A stretch of 64,000 nucleotides of DNA from Ignavibacteriales bacterium (GTDB taxonomy: Bacteria > Bacteroidota > Ignavibacteria > UBA10030), in contig JACPSI010000073.1 of assembly GCA_016193365.1 (NCBI GenBank), positions 1 to 64,000 of the forward strand, written 5' to 3'. Made by a program: the position numbers and the translations under genes. The notes beneath the pieces are model-generated. The model did no database searches. It was not told the origin of the DNA and was given only the letters and a program-made list of their open reading frames with translations. Shown one piece after another: positions 21,283 to 31,559 of the stretch (positions are counted from its first letter, which is position 1; every line of letters starts with the position of its first letter).

Positions 21283-21903
21283 TTGAAAACAAAATCCCGA
21301 CGTAAAGGTGACAACAGAAATGAACCAGTGCCGTCCAGTTTTCTGGCATTGCTGTTAAGTGTTCTCCCTCCTAGATTTCAAAAGCCTTTCTCTGCCACTT
21401 TCTTGAGTTTTGGGATTCTGATACTCGCTTATAGCTATCGAGATACCCTAAACGACTTTTTCTTTAGATTCGTTTTGTGGACTCCGTACAGTTTGGAGCT
21501 CCTCAGTTCAAGGATTCAAGCTCAACATGAATTGACCACACGAGATTTCAAAGAAATTCTTTCATACTCTTATTCCTCACACACTATTGAATTCATTGTC
21601 CACAACAATCTCAAATTGGAGACAGTTGAAATCGATTCAGTCAACGTGTATAATGGCTTGACGAAACTTCAACTTTATGCTTTTTCTCACAGCAACCGAG
21701 GCTGGATCATTCCACCTGAAAAGAGTAACCATATAACGATGGGACATAACAACCCTCCTGCGGACAGTTTAACGAAACAAGCTCTGTTAAACGGAGACCA
21801 AAGAATCGAGGTCTACACAAATTATGGTCAAAGAATGCTTCAAGTTTCATTTTTCGACTTTTTTGATGTGAACGGCAATAATCTTCACAGCATTCAAAAG
21901 TGA
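21283..21903 (+). CDS. Hypothetical membrane-anchored protein (TTG start)
   Basis: ORF between hutU and panE, one predicted TM. Confidence 0.5.
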   Translation: MKTKSRRKGDNRNEPVPSSFLALLLSVLPPRFQKPFSATFLSFGILILAYSYRDTLNDFFFRFVLWTPYSLELLSSRIQAQHELTTRDFKEILSYSYSSHTIEFIVHNNLKLETVEIDSVNVYNGLTKLQLYAFSHSNRGWIIPPEKSNHITMGHNNPPADSLTKQALLNGDQRIEVYTNYGQRMLQVSFFDFFDVNGNNLHSIQK

Positions 21904-21909
21904 GCAATC

Positions 21910-22848
21910 GTGAAATTCCTCATTTTCGGTGCCGGCGGCGTCGGCGGATATTTCGGAGCTGAGTTAGCTCGCGCCGGTGAAGATGTCTGGTTTATTGCCC
22001 GCGGCAAGCACCTTGAAGCTATGAAGGCTGCAGGCCTGAAGTTGCACACTACACACAGCAATTTCACCGTTCCACCTGGCAAAATGTCCGAAGACCCTGC
22101 AGATGCTGGCTCTGTGGATGTTGTCCTTTTTTGCGTAAAATCCTTTGATACCGAAAAAGCTGCAGCTCAGCTCAATCCGATTCTCAATGAAAATTCCGTG
22201 ATCATGTGCCTTCAAAACGGAATTGACAACGAAGAGAAAATCCAGCGTTCAATAAAGAAGGGGTTAGTGTTTGGAGGAGCGGCATATATTTCTGCCCGGA
22301 TCTCTGCCCCAGGAGAAATAACCGAGACTGGCGGGCTCCAGCGAATTGTGTTTGGACCGATGAACGGAACGGCCGACAACCGGGCGGAGGAAATCCTGCA
22401 AGTCTTTGCAAAGGCGAAGATCAATGCATCCCTCAACCCGAATATCCTTCAGGAGCTCTGGCGGAAGTTCACTTTCATCACATCGATGGGCTCCATGACC
22501 GCACTTTCCAGACTTACCCAGGGTGAAATCCTTGCATCGACGGAAACGATAAATACCGTTTTTGCAGCGATGAAAGAAGTTGAAGGCGTTGGACGGGCGA
22601 AGGGCGTCCAGATACAGCCGCTTGATCCCGTGAAAGTCATCGAAGGAATCCGGCGCTTCGACCCGAACACTCGTTCTTCGATGTATTACGACCTCGTTAA
22701 CGAAAAACCGATGGAGGTCGAAGCTCTGAACGGTACAGTCGTGAGACTCGGAAAAGACACTGGCGTACCCACGCCGATCCATCAGGCCATTTTCGGTGCT
22801 CTGCTTCCTCACCATCTCAAGCACCTTCAAAAACGCATTTCCTCATAG
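21910..22848 (+). CDS. panE: 2-dehydropantoate 2-reductase
   Basis: MKFLIFGAGGVGGYFGAELARAG and WRKFTFITSMGSMTAL. Confidence 0.9.
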   Translation: MKFLIFGAGGVGGYFGAELARAGEDVWFIARGKHLEAMKAAGLKLHTTHSNFTVPPGKMSEDPADAGSVDVVLFCVKSFDTEKAAAQLNPILNENSVIMCLQNGIDNEEKIQRSIKKGLVFGGAAYISARISAPGEITETGGLQRIVFGPMNGTADNRAEEILQVFAKAKINASLNPNILQELWRKFTFITSMGSMTALSRLTQGEILASTETINTVFAAMKEVEGVGRAKGVQIQPLDPVKVIEGIRRFDPNTRSSMYYDLVNEKPMEVEALNGTVVRLGKDTGVPTPIHQAIFGALLPHHLKHLQKRISS

Positions 22849-22853
22849 CTCCA

Positions 22854-23084
22854 ATGCAAAACGCAGCTACTGAAGAACTCAATCCGAAGATTGGTTTATG
22901 TGAAACATGCGCGTATTCACGTATTGTCAAGAACGCGCGAGGTAGTGAATTCTATCTTTGCATACTATCCGAAACTGATACTCGATTTGATAAATATCCA
23001 ACACTCCCTGTCCTCTCTTGTGTCGGTTTCCAACGAAGCAAGCCTCAAAAAGGAAAAAAGGAATCTACCAACCGTCATCCTTGA
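22854..23084 (+). CDS. Small Cys-containing protein
   Basis: GLCETCAYSRIVKNARGSEFYLCILS...KYPTLPVLSCVGF: spaced Cys residues. Confidence 0.65.
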   Translation: MQNAATEELNPKIGLCETCAYSRIVKNARGSEFYLCILSETDTRFDKYPTLPVLSCVGFQRSKPQKGKKESTNRHP

Positions 23085-23138
23085 TTCTTCAGCATTATCT
23101 TCGTTTCTTTTCATCGCTCTTCTTTCATTACTTCTTCC

Positions 23139-24386
23139 TTGCAGCTCCTCCTGAAAAATATCAAGCAGCTTGTTACGGTAAGCGCCGACGGTAACCTGAT
23201 GAAAGCCGGCAAAGACATGCGCAACATAGGTGTTACTGAGAACGCGTCTGTCTTTATTGAGGACGGAATTATTCGATGGGTTGGACCATCGAAGGAGTTT
23301 CCTGACAAGATGAAGAAAGACGCAGATGTCATTGACGCCAGAGATTATGTCGCTTTACCTGGATTCGTCGATGCACATACCCACCTTGTTTTTGCCGGAA
23401 GCCGGGAACACGAGTTTGCCATGCGGTCTCAAGGAATGACCTATCAGCAAATCGCCGAAGCCGGAGGGGGCATTATGAGTACAGTCAAAGCAACGCGCGC
23501 CGCGACAAAGAAAGAACTTAAAAAGCTCGCCGCAAAGCGTCTCGATGCAATGATGAAACATGGAACAACAACCGCTGAGGTGAAATCCGGCTACGGACTC
23601 GATGAGGACAATGAAGTCAAGTTGCTTGAGGCAACGAAAGAACTTGAGTCAGAACATCCGATGACAATTGTGCCCACATTTCTTGCCGCCCATGCTTTTC
23701 CACCGGAGTATGCCGGCCGACACGATGATTATGTGAGTGCAATATGCGAGAGAATGCTACCTTATACGGCAAAAAAGAACCTTGCGAAGTTCTGTGATGT
23801 TTTTTGCGACAAAGGATATTTCACCGTCGACCAGGCGAGGACAATACTGAAGAAAGCACAATCTCTGGGAATGGAATCAAAAATCCACGCCGACGAACTT
23901 GAGAACATCGGAGCCTCAAGTCTCGCAGCCGAATTAAGTGTTGTTTCAGCAGACCATCTTGAACAAATAACGAGTGAAGAGATAACAAAACTGCAAAAGT
24001 CGGGCACGATTGCGGTCGTTCTTCCCGGAGTCTCGTTTTTCCTCAGTCATAAGTACGCAGACGCACGATCGCTTATCGACGTGGGCGTCCCCGTCGCCAT
24101 AGCTTCAGATTTCAACCCCGGTTCCTGCATGTCCTTCTCCATGCCGCTGATGATGACACTCGCATGCACGCAGATGAGGATGACACCGGAAGAAGCCATC
24201 ACGGCCGTCACACTCAACGCTGCCGCAGCGCTGAAACTTTCGCAGAAAATCGGCAGCATCGAGGCCGGTAAAGAAGCCGACATTGTCTTATGCGAAATCC
24301 CGGATTACAGGTTTTTGGCTTACCATTTTGGAGTGAACCTCATCTCAAAGGTCATAAAAAAAGGGACCATCCTTGAGTTCTCCTAG
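23139..24386 (+). CDS. hutI: Imidazolonepropionase (apparent TTG start)
   Basis: FVDAHTHLVFAGSREHEFAMR, KSGYGLD, SDFNPGS. Confidence 0.93.
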   Translation: MQLLLKNIKQLVTVSADGNLMKAGKDMRNIGVTENASVFIEDGIIRWVGPSKEFPDKMKKDADVIDARDYVALPGFVDAHTHLVFAGSREHEFAMRSQGMTYQQIAEAGGGIMSTVKATRAATKKELKKLAAKRLDAMMKHGTTTAEVKSGYGLDEDNEVKLLEATKELESEHPMTIVPTFLAAHAFPPEYAGRHDDYVSAICERMLPYTAKKNLAKFCDVFCDKGYFTVDQARTILKKAQSLGMESKIHADELENIGASSLAAELSVVSADHLEQITSEEITKLQKSGTIAVVLPGVSFFLSHKYADARSLIDVGVPVAIASDFNPGSCMSFSMPLMMTLACTQMRMTPEEAITAVTLNAAAALKLSQKIGSIEAGKEADIVLCEIPDYRFLAYHFGVNLISKVIKKGTILEFS

Positions 24387-24987
24387 AGTCGTCGGTATTG
24401 ACCTCGCCGGAAGTCCCAAACGGAATACGGGAATCTGTGTCCTTGAGGGAAACCGTGTTCGAGAATGGCAAACAGTATTCTCCGACAAGGAAATTCTTGA
24501 GTTTGGGAAGAAACACAAGCCGAAGCTTGTGGCCATTGACGCACCACTCAACCTCCCCCCGGGGCGAAAAACGATCGAAGACAGGAACGGGGAACATTTC
24601 CGTCCTTGCGACCGCGAGCTGCTTGCCCGCGGCATCAGGTTTTTCCCCATTACACTCGGCCCAATGCGAACGTTGACAACGCGAGGCATCTCACTGAAGA
24701 AGAAACTCGCGCGTCGCAACGTGAGGGTTATTGAAATGTACCCTGGCGCGGCGCAAGACGTTTGGAAGATTGCACGAAAGCAGGATGGGCTCAACAAACT
24801 GCGCAAAGGGCTTGAAAGACTCGGGCTGAAAGGCCTCGACAAGAAAATGAATGGAGATGAGCTCGATGCCATAACGGGTGCGCTTGTGGGAAGACATTTC
24901 TTGAACAGGAAAGCAGAAATCCTTGGGAACTTCCGTCAGGGCGCCATTATTGTCCCAAAAGCTGAAGAGCGAAGTAATCGGCGATGA
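24373..24987 (+). CDS. DUF429-family protein
   Basis: VVGIDLAGSPKRNTGICVLEG...VAIDAPLNLP...IEMYPGAAQDVW. Confidence 0.75.
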   Translation: MSSPRVVGIDLAGSPKRNTGICVLEGNRVREWQTVFSDKEILEFGKKHKPKLVAIDAPLNLPPGRKTIEDRNGEHFRPCDRELLARGIRFFPITLGPMRTLTTRGISLKKKLARRNVRVIEMYPGAAQDVWKIARKQDGLNKLRKGLERLGLKGLDKKMNGDELDAITGALVGRHFLNRKAEILGNFRQGAIIVPKAEERSNRR

Positions 24988-26015
24988 AGAAGATTGTCGA
25001 ATGCGTGCCGAATTTTAGCGAAGGACGCAACAAGGAAGTCATCGATGCCATCAGTGAGAGCGTACGCAGGGTTTCGGGCGTTAAACTTTTGAATGTTGAA
25101 CCCGACAAGGATTACAACAGGACTGTCGTGACGTTTGTGGGGGATCCTCCGTCTGTTGTTGAGGCGGCCTTCCAGGCAGCGAAAACAGCCTCAGAGTTGA
25201 TCGACATGAGAAATCACAAAGGAGAACATCCCCGATTAGGCGCAACGGATGTCGTGCCGTTTATTCCCATCTCGGGCGTTACCATGCAGGATTGTGTCTG
25301 GCTTGCAAACGACTTCGCCAAACGTGTGGCGGAAGAATTAAGAATCCCTGTCTACCTCTATGAATTTGCTGCAAAATCTCCCCAGCGAAAAAATCTCGCT
25401 GATATTCGCAAGGGTGAGTACGAGGGTTTGGCTCAGAAAATCCTTGACCCTCTCTGGAAACCTGATTACGGCCCCGCAGAATTCAACGCAGCATCGGGAG
25501 CGACAGTGACCGGAGCAAGAAAGTTTCTGATTGCGTATAACGTCAACCTGAACACGCCCGATCAGGCCGTGGCCAACGAAATCGCGGCCCGCATCCGAGA
25601 GAGCGGACGGCCGAAAAAAGACGCTGCCGGGAAAGTCGTGAAAAATGAAAAGGGGGAGTCAGTAAGAATCCCTGGAACGTTGAAAGCAGTGAAAGCGATG
25701 GGCGTCCTCCTCGAGCGATTCAACATTGCACAGGTTTCCATCAACGTCGTCGATTTTGAAACGACGAACATGCATGAAGCGTTTGAGGAAGTGAAAAAAC
25801 AGGCGAAGACCCTTGGCTCTGATGCAACCGGAAGCGAGATCGTCGGCCTTGTTCCCCTTCAGGCGATGTTACTCGCTGGAGAGTTCTACGCACCACGGGA
25901 AGCTCACGAGAAAATATCAGAACGCCGGTTGGTGGAACTTGCGATTCATCATTTGGGCTTGAGTCAGCTTGAAACATTTGACCCCGGCAAAAAGATTATT
26001 GAATATATGCTCTAA
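24984..26015 (+). CDS. ftcD: Glutamate formimidoyltransferase
   Basis: KKIVECVPNFSEGRNKEVIDAI...HPRLGATDVVPFIPI. Confidence 0.93.
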   Translation: MKKIVECVPNFSEGRNKEVIDAISESVRRVSGVKLLNVEPDKDYNRTVVTFVGDPPSVVEAAFQAAKTASELIDMRNHKGEHPRLGATDVVPFIPISGVTMQDCVWLANDFAKRVAEELRIPVYLYEFAAKSPQRKNLADIRKGEYEGLAQKILDPLWKPDYGPAEFNAASGATVTGARKFLIAYNVNLNTPDQAVANEIAARIRESGRPKKDAAGKVVKNEKGESVRIPGTLKAVKAMGVLLERFNIAQVSINVVDFETTNMHEAFEEVKKQAKTLGSDATGSEIVGLVPLQAMLLAGEFYAPREAHEKISERRLVELAIHHLGLSQLETFDPGKKIIEYML

Positions 26016-26051
26016 ACGCGACGCGAACAAAAGAGAATAACAGGAGTTTTC

Positions 26052-26675
26052 ATGCTTACATCAAAAACCGTTCAGCAGTTTCTTGACGAAACCACCTCGA
26101 GCTCACCGGCGCCCGGCGGCGGCAGCGTTTCTGCTCTGACAGCTGCGCTTGGTTCAGCGCTCACATCCATGGTCTGCCGACTGACAATCGGAAAAAAGAA
26201 ATACGCCGAAGTGCAGAAGGAAATGGAAGAAACGCTGATTAAGTCTGAAGAACTTAGATTGCGCTGCACCGCCCTCATTGACGAGGATACTCAGGCTTTC
26301 AACGACGTCATTTCTGCTTTTGCTTTGCCGAAAGAATCGGAAGTGCAGAAAACCAGGCGGAATGAGGCGATTCAGGGTGCAACAAAAACAGCAACACGAG
26401 TGCCGCTCAAGCTTATGCGAACATGTTCGGAGGCATTGGAATCGGCTGCCAGAGCTGCTCTGCAGGGAAATTTGAACTCGGTATCGGACGCCGGAGTGGC
26501 AGCCCTGATGATTCAATCGGCATGCGAGGGAGCGTTTTACAACGTCCGCATAAATCTGAACTCCATCGAAGATAAATCCTTTTCATCGCAGACCTTGGCA
26601 CAAGCGGAAGAAATCCGGAAATCCGTCGCGATTCACGCCAGGGACATTATCTCGGTGGTTGAATCGAAGCTCTAG
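26052..26675 (+). CDS. Cyclodeaminase/cyclohydrolase family protein
   Basis: FLDETTSSSPAPGGGSVSALTAALGSALTSMV signature; adjacent to ftcD. Confidence 0.9.
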   Translation: MLTSKTVQQFLDETTSSSPAPGGGSVSALTAALGSALTSMVCRLTIGKKKYAEVQKEMEETLIKSEELRLRCTALIDEDTQAFNDVISAFALPKESEVQKTRRNEAIQGATKTATRVPLKLMRTCSEALESAARAALQGNLNSVSDAGVAALMIQSACEGAFYNVRINLNSIEDKSFSSQTLAQAEEIRKSVAIHARDIISVVESKL

Positions 26676-27392
26676 TCACCATCCTCCCACAACCCAGCTG
26701 AGAGCCGAAATCGCGGCTGTCTCAGACCTCAGCCTTCGAGGCCCCAACGAAATCGGGACAAACCTGCAGTCGGCTGCCTGGGCCAATTCTTCATCCGAAA
26801 ATCCTCCTTCCGGACCTATCACCACCAAAACAGACTGAGGTTTTTTGTGGTGCTGCAGAACCGAGCCGATGAATTGCGACTGTTCAGTTTTTTCATGCGG
26901 AATGAGCCGCAAAGAATAATCCCGGGAGTGATTGACAAGCATGGAGAAGCGCGAAAGCGCAAAAATTTTCGGAAGGTAGGACCGCCCGCATTGCTTCATT
27001 GCTGCAAGGGCGATTTTCTCCAAACGGGCGTGTTTTTCGTGTTTCGGAATGGTTCGTTCACACAGAAGCGGTATAATAGCGCGGACACCAAGCTCGGTTG
27101 CTTTCTCAACAAGGAAATCCAAACGCGCCGGATTTCTCAGAAGCGACACGGCCAGCGTCACATCGGTTTTGGGCTCGTTCACGCGGAGTTTCGTATTGAA
27201 AATTTCACATTCCGCTAGAGAGTGGTCAAACGAACTGACCACCGCCTCGAACATATTGTCGTCCCCGTCCGTCACGAGAATGTGGTCGCCTATCTTCTTC
27301 CTCAAAACACGCGAGAGATGTTTGTATTCCTCATCCCGGAGGATCAACGTCTTCCCGTGAACATCTTTTGGCTGCACAAAGAAATAGTCCAT
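26676..27392 (-). CDS. rsmE: 16S rRNA (uracil(1498)-N(3))-methyltransferase
   Basis: MDYFFVQPKDVHGKTLILRDEEYKHLSRVLRKKIGD...VVIGPEGGFSDEEL...LGPRRLRSETA. Confidence 0.9.
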   Translation of the reverse strand: MDYFFVQPKDVHGKTLILRDEEYKHLSRVLRKKIGDHILVTDGDDNMFEAVVSSFDHSLAECEIFNTKLRVNEPKTDVTLAVSLLRNPARLDFLVEKATELGVRAIIPLLCERTIPKHEKHARLEKIALAAMKQCGRSYLPKIFALSRFSMLVNHSRDYSLRLIPHEKTEQSQFIGSVLQHHKKPQSVLVVIGPEGGFSDEELAQAADCRFVPISLGPRRLRSETAAISALSWVVGGW

Positions 27393-27393
27393 G

Positions 27394-28689
27394 TTAAAAT
27401 GACGCTCCGACATCAAGGATGAATTGTCCCCGTCCGCGGTCGTTCCAGGCGTATTCTGTCCGCACAACCATGCTATAAGGCAGCATAAAGTGCAAACCCG
27501 CCCCGATGCCGGCCAGCCATGGTTTGGAAGAAAATGCTTCACCCCGATACCAGATTTTCCCTGCATCGGCAAAAATTCCTGCGGAAAGTCCATACCTCAA
27601 AATGCTGAATTGAGGGATAGGAATCGGTACCTGAAGATATCTCGGGCTGAAAATGGGAAAGCGAATTTCCACATTACCTCCAAAGATGTTCTCGCCTTCT
27701 TGCACGTCTTTGAAGTAGCCGCGGATCCTCTCGTCATATCCGAGGAACACCCGACGATACGGCGGCGTCGCTCCTCCTCCTATCTTTACGCCGTAGGAAC
27801 GAACGCCCAACGACCATTCCTCGCTCAGGAGAGCGTATGCACGCGCATCGTACGCATACGTCATCAGGTTCACTTCAGACTCACCGAACCCCGCTTTGGT
27901 AGCGCCAAAAGAAACAATGCTGCCCTCCGTCGGATATTCTCGAATGTTGCGCGAATCGTAGCTGTACCTGACACCGAGAGAAAAGAATGCGTCCCTCCCA
28001 GTCTGCGACGCCGTCCGCCCAACCTGAGGGTCTGAGACAATCCAAACGTCGTAATTCAAAAACCCATACAATGTTTGAAACAGCCCGTATCTCTTTCCCA
28101 GGTTTAAGCCAGAGCCGAAGTTCGTTTGTTCATACTCACCGCTGTTCACGCTCAGGTTATGAACTTTCTGGTAGGAGATACTACCACGGAAGAAAATGTC
28201 GTCGTCGTCGGTCACCCTCGGATTCTGATACGCCAGGGAAATCCAGCGGTCGTAACCAAGCGCAAAAGAAAGGAACAATTTTTCGTTTCTTCCACGAAAG
28301 TTCTGATGCACAACGCCGGCGCCATAATATATCTTACTAAAATCACGGTAGCGAATGCCGAGAACGGGATAGGGAAAGAGATACCAGCGTTCATGGACTC
28401 TGACGAGAAGCGTTGCGCTGTCGCTGTGTTCGACCCTTTCGATCTCGACCTTGTTGAAGAGCTGGAGGCTGTAAATACGGTCTCTATCGCGTTCAAGCGC
28501 CTCTGGGGTGATCCGATCCCCGACTTTCAACGACATTTCCCTCAGGATCACGTGATCTTTCGTCGTTTCATTTCCTTCGACGATGATTTCTTTCACGACG
28601 AAGATAGAATCCAGCGCCGGACGGGCAAACAGTTGAGATGCCGTTGCCGCCACAAGCATGCACGCAATCAAGAAGCGAAAAAACATCAT
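27394..28689 (-). CDS. BamA/TamA-family outer membrane protein (POTRA plus Omp85 barrel)
   Basis: Signal peptide, POTRA-like EIIVEGNETTKDHVILREM, barrel with GYDERIRGYFKD. Confidence 0.88.
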   Translation of the reverse strand: MMFFRFLIACMLVAATASQLFARPALDSIFVVKEIIVEGNETTKDHVILREMSLKVGDRITPEALERDRDRIYSLQLFNKVEIERVEHSDSATLLVRVHERWYLFPYPVLGIRYRDFSKIYYGAGVVHQNFRGRNEKLFLSFALGYDRWISLAYQNPRVTDDDDIFFRGSISYQKVHNLSVNSGEYEQTNFGSGLNLGKRYGLFQTLYGFLNYDVWIVSDPQVGRTASQTGRDAFFSLGVRYSYDSRNIREYPTEGSIVSFGATKAGFGESEVNLMTYAYDARAYALLSEEWSLGVRSYGVKIGGGATPPYRRVFLGYDERIRGYFKDVQEGENIFGGNVEIRFPIFSPRYLQVPIPIPQFSILRYGLSAGIFADAGKIWYRGEAFSSKPWLAGIGAGLHFMLPYSMVVRTEYAWNDRGRGQFILDVGASF

Positions 28690-28705
28690 TGAGAAATCCT
28701 TGAAT

Positions 28706-28730
28706 GAAAAACCCCTTCCGATGGAAGGGG
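28706..28730 (-). terminator. Rho-independent terminator downstream of the CoA-binding protein gene
   Basis: CCCCTTCC-gat-GGAAGGGG (28712-28730), followed on the minus strand by TTTTT. Confidence 0.85.
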
Positions 28731-28756
28731 CTTCGATGACTTCGAAACCAATTTCC

Positions 28757-29164
28757 TCACATCAGCCTTCGATGATCCACAAGGATACATCTGTCCATGA
28801 CAACTTGTATTCCTGCCTCTTCCGCTTTCCATGCCGCTTCCTCGTTCACGACGCCCAGTTGCAGCCACATTGTCTTCGCTTTTGTCTCTATTGCCCCTTT
28901 CACAATTTCGTCGAGATGCTCCGGGTTGCGAAAAACATCCACGATATCGACCCGCTGCGGCACCGATTGCAGGTCCGGGTAGCATGTGCGGCCCAGGACG
29001 GTTTCGTATTTCGGGTTTACGGGGATAACGTCGTACCCTTCACGAATCAAGAATTCAGCAATGTTCTTGCTGTCGCGCCACGGTTTTTCCGAAGCTCCGA
29101 CAACCGCTATCGTTTTTGCCTCCTTCAGGATTTTCCTGAGTGTTGCGTCATCGTCGAACGGCAT
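28757..29164 (-). CDS. CoA-binding domain protein (YccU-like)
   Basis: KTIAVVGASEKPWRDSKNIAEFLIREGYDVIPVNPKYETVLGRTCYPDL. Confidence 0.9.
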   Translation of the reverse strand: MPFDDDATLRKILKEAKTIAVVGASEKPWRDSKNIAEFLIREGYDVIPVNPKYETVLGRTCYPDLQSVPQRVDIVDVFRNPEHLDEIVKGAIETKAKTMWLQLGVVNEEAAWKAEEAGIQVVMDRCILVDHRRLM

Positions 29165-29169
29165 CGTGG

Positions 29170-29991
29170 CTATGCCTGAGGATCAGGGACAGGTTCTTTG
29201 CTGATCTTTGAAATTGCGACGGCGGCGGCAGCCTGTTCGGCATCTTTCTTGCTCCTCCCGCTTCCCACGCCGTAACTTTGAGTCCCCACGAAGACTTCCA
29301 CGGTAAACCTTCGGTCGTGTTCAGGCCCTTCTTCGCGGACGACGGCATACCGCGGGATCCCGAGTGCCCGGCCCTGCGCATACTCAAGAAGAGTGCTCTT
29401 GTAGTTATCATCGGCCCAGGCCCCTAAGAGGACGTGTTCTTTGGAGAGAATCGTCCGGTCGACAAAGCCGCGTGCAGCCTTCATGCCGCCATCCAGGTAC
29501 AACGCCCCGATGATGGCTTCAAATGCGTCTGCAAGGATCGACTCGGAGCCGCTGTCAATAGACTGGGCGGCGCTGGAACTGAGGAACAAAAAATCCGAGA
29601 TATGGAATTCCTTCGCACGCTGGGCAAGGATCTTGCGATTGACAAGCCTTGAGCGATACTTTGTCAACTCGCCTTCCTCCATGCCGGGATGAGCGGAATG
29701 AAGGTAATCGGCAACGATGAAATTCAGCACGGCGTCCCCCAGGAATTCAAGCCTTTCGTTGGAATTCCACTGTTCTCCGACAAACTGAAGGTAGGAGCGG
29801 TGGAGGAGCGATTCGAAAAAGAATTTCCAGTTGGCAGGCTGATAACCGATCGTATCCTGAAAAAGCCTCAGGTTAAAAGATTCCCGGTTGAGTTCTCGTG
29901 CCCAGCGTTTTCCGCGTGGACGCGAACGTAATGAATGGAACAATCGAAGAAATGAATGCTTCACGACACCGGGCGGAAGAACGTTCCGCAT
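29170..29991 (-). CDS. rnc: Ribonuclease III
   Basis: NERLEFLGDAVLNFIVADYL, ESILADAFEAIIGALYLDGG and C-terminal dsRBD. Confidence 0.93.
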   Translation of the reverse strand: MRNVLPPGVVKHSFLRLFHSLRSRPRGKRWARELNRESFNLRLFQDTIGYQPANWKFFFESLLHRSYLQFVGEQWNSNERLEFLGDAVLNFIVADYLHSAHPGMEEGELTKYRSRLVNRKILAQRAKEFHISDFLFLSSSAAQSIDSGSESILADAFEAIIGALYLDGGMKAARGFVDRTILSKEHVLLGAWADDNYKSTLLEYAQGRALGIPRYAVVREEGPEHDRRFTVEVFVGTQSYGVGSGRSKKDAEQAAAAVAISKISKEPVPDPQA

Positions 29992-30000
29992 CCTGACGAT

Positions 30001-31260
30001 CTACTGTCGGTATTTTTTAAAGAGGATTGAGGCGTTGTGTCCGCCAAATCCAAACGTGTTGCTGATGGCCACATTGACATTCCAGTCCTGCGCCTTGTTG
30101 GGAACGTAGTTCAGGTCGCACTCCGGATCCGGCGTTTCATAGTTAATTGTGGGATGGACTTTATTATGAAAAATGGACAGAATCGTCACGACGGCTTCCA
30201 CGGCGCCGGCCGCACCGAGAAGGTGGCCTATCATGGATTTCGTGGAATTGACTGCGAGTTTGTATGCTCGTTCGCCGAACACCGTTTTGATGGCAGCGGT
30301 CTCACTTTTATCCCCGACTGGTGTTGACGTACCGTGCGTGTTGATATAATCGACTTCGGGGGCCGTTATGCCGGCGTCTTTCATAGCTGTTCGCATAGCG
30401 CGCACCGCCCCTTCGCCGCCTGGAGCGGGCTCGGTGATATGGTGCGCGTCGGCGGTAAAGCCGATGCCGCTGACCTCCGCGTAAATTTTTGCACCGCGTT
30501 TGACCGCATGGTCCAAGGACTCGAGAATGAGAATTCCCGCGCCTTCACCCATGACAAACCCGTCACGTCCTGCGTCAAACGGCCTGCTTGCTTTTTCCGG
30601 ATAGTCATTCCGCGTTGAGAGCGCTTTCATTGCGTTAAAGCCTCCAATGCCCATCGGACAAATCCCCGCCTCAGAACCGCCGGTGACCATGACATCAGCG
30701 TCACCCCGTTGAATGAGAATAAATGAATCCCCTATGGAATGCGACGACGTCGCACACGCCGATGTTGTCGCGTAATTCGGGCCTTTCAAACCGTAGCGCA
30801 TGGAAATCCGCCCGGCAGCCATATCCGCAATCATCATCGGAATAAAAAACGGACTGATGCGATGGGGACCCTTTTCACTCCACAAGGATTCCTGTTGCTT
30901 GTGGTATGTCGCCATGCCTCCGATTCCGGAGCCCACGATAACGCCGACGCGTTCTTTGTCCATCTTGTCCGCAGTCAGTCCCGCATCCAGAAGCGACATC
31001 TCCGCCGCCGCCAGCGCGTATTGTGTGAAAGGGTCGCATCGCTGGGCCAGCTTGCGGTCCATAAACCTCAGCGGATCGAAGCCTTTGAGCTCGCATGCGA
31101 ACTTTGTATCATACCCCGAGGCGTCGAAGTACGTAATCGGAGCTGCCCCGCTTTTGCCGGCGAGGAGATTTCCCCAGAACTCATCCAGGGAAAGCCCCAC
31201 GGGGGCTACGACACCCATCCCCGTGACGACCACACGTCGAGATTGTCCGTTAAAACCCAT
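30001..31260 (-). CDS. fabF: Beta-ketoacyl-ACP synthase II
   Basis: RRVVVTGMGVVAPVG, ATTSACATSSHSIGDS, NTHGTSTPVGD. Confidence 0.95.
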   Translation of the reverse strand: MGFNGQSRRVVVTGMGVVAPVGLSLDEFWGNLLAGKSGAAPITYFDASGYDTKFACELKGFDPLRFMDRKLAQRCDPFTQYALAAAEMSLLDAGLTADKMDKERVGVIVGSGIGGMATYHKQQESLWSEKGPHRISPFFIPMMIADMAAGRISMRYGLKGPNYATTSACATSSHSIGDSFILIQRGDADVMVTGGSEAGICPMGIGGFNAMKALSTRNDYPEKASRPFDAGRDGFVMGEGAGILILESLDHAVKRGAKIYAEVSGIGFTADAHHITEPAPGGEGAVRAMRTAMKDAGITAPEVDYINTHGTSTPVGDKSETAAIKTVFGERAYKLAVNSTKSMIGHLLGAAGAVEAVVTILSIFHNKVHPTINYETPDPECDLNYVPNKAQDWNVNVAISNTFGFGGHNASILFKKYRQ

Positions 31261-31278
31261 GCGATGCTTTCAGAATGC

Positions 31279-31515
31279 TCAGGAGACTTTTGATTTCAGG
31301 TAGTTGACGGCATCTCCCACGGTCGAGATTTTCTCCGCATCTTCGTCAGGAATCTGAATATTAAACGCCTTCTCAAACTCCATGACAAGTTCAACCGTGT
31401 CCAGCGAGTCCGCACCAAGGTCGTTGGTAAAGGACGCCTCCGAGGTTATTTGACCCTCGTCAACGCCGAGTTTCGAAACAATAATTTCTTTCACTTTTGC
31501 GGCAACGTCTGCCAT
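31279..31515 (-). CDS. acpP: Acyl carrier protein
   Basis: [17 protein letters not shown]; start at [10 protein letters not shown]. Confidence 0.96.
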   Translation of the reverse strand: MADVAAKVKEIIVSKLGVDEGQITSEASFTNDLGADSLDTVELVMEFEKAFNIQIPDEDAEKISTVGDAVNYLKSKVS

Positions 31516-31559
31516 TGTTGATTCTCCTTTGTGATGGGTGAAATGGTTGCGTGAGTATT

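Noticed and set aside
23085-23138. Pyrimidine-rich stretch before hutI as a regulatory element
   Set aside because: The T/C-rich run lacks hairpin structure and the hutI start codon is uncertain; no specific claim can be supported.
27393-27593. N-terminal extension of RsmE
   Set aside because: Overlaps the end of the BamA-like gene; RsmE homology begins at MDYFFVQPKD (27392).
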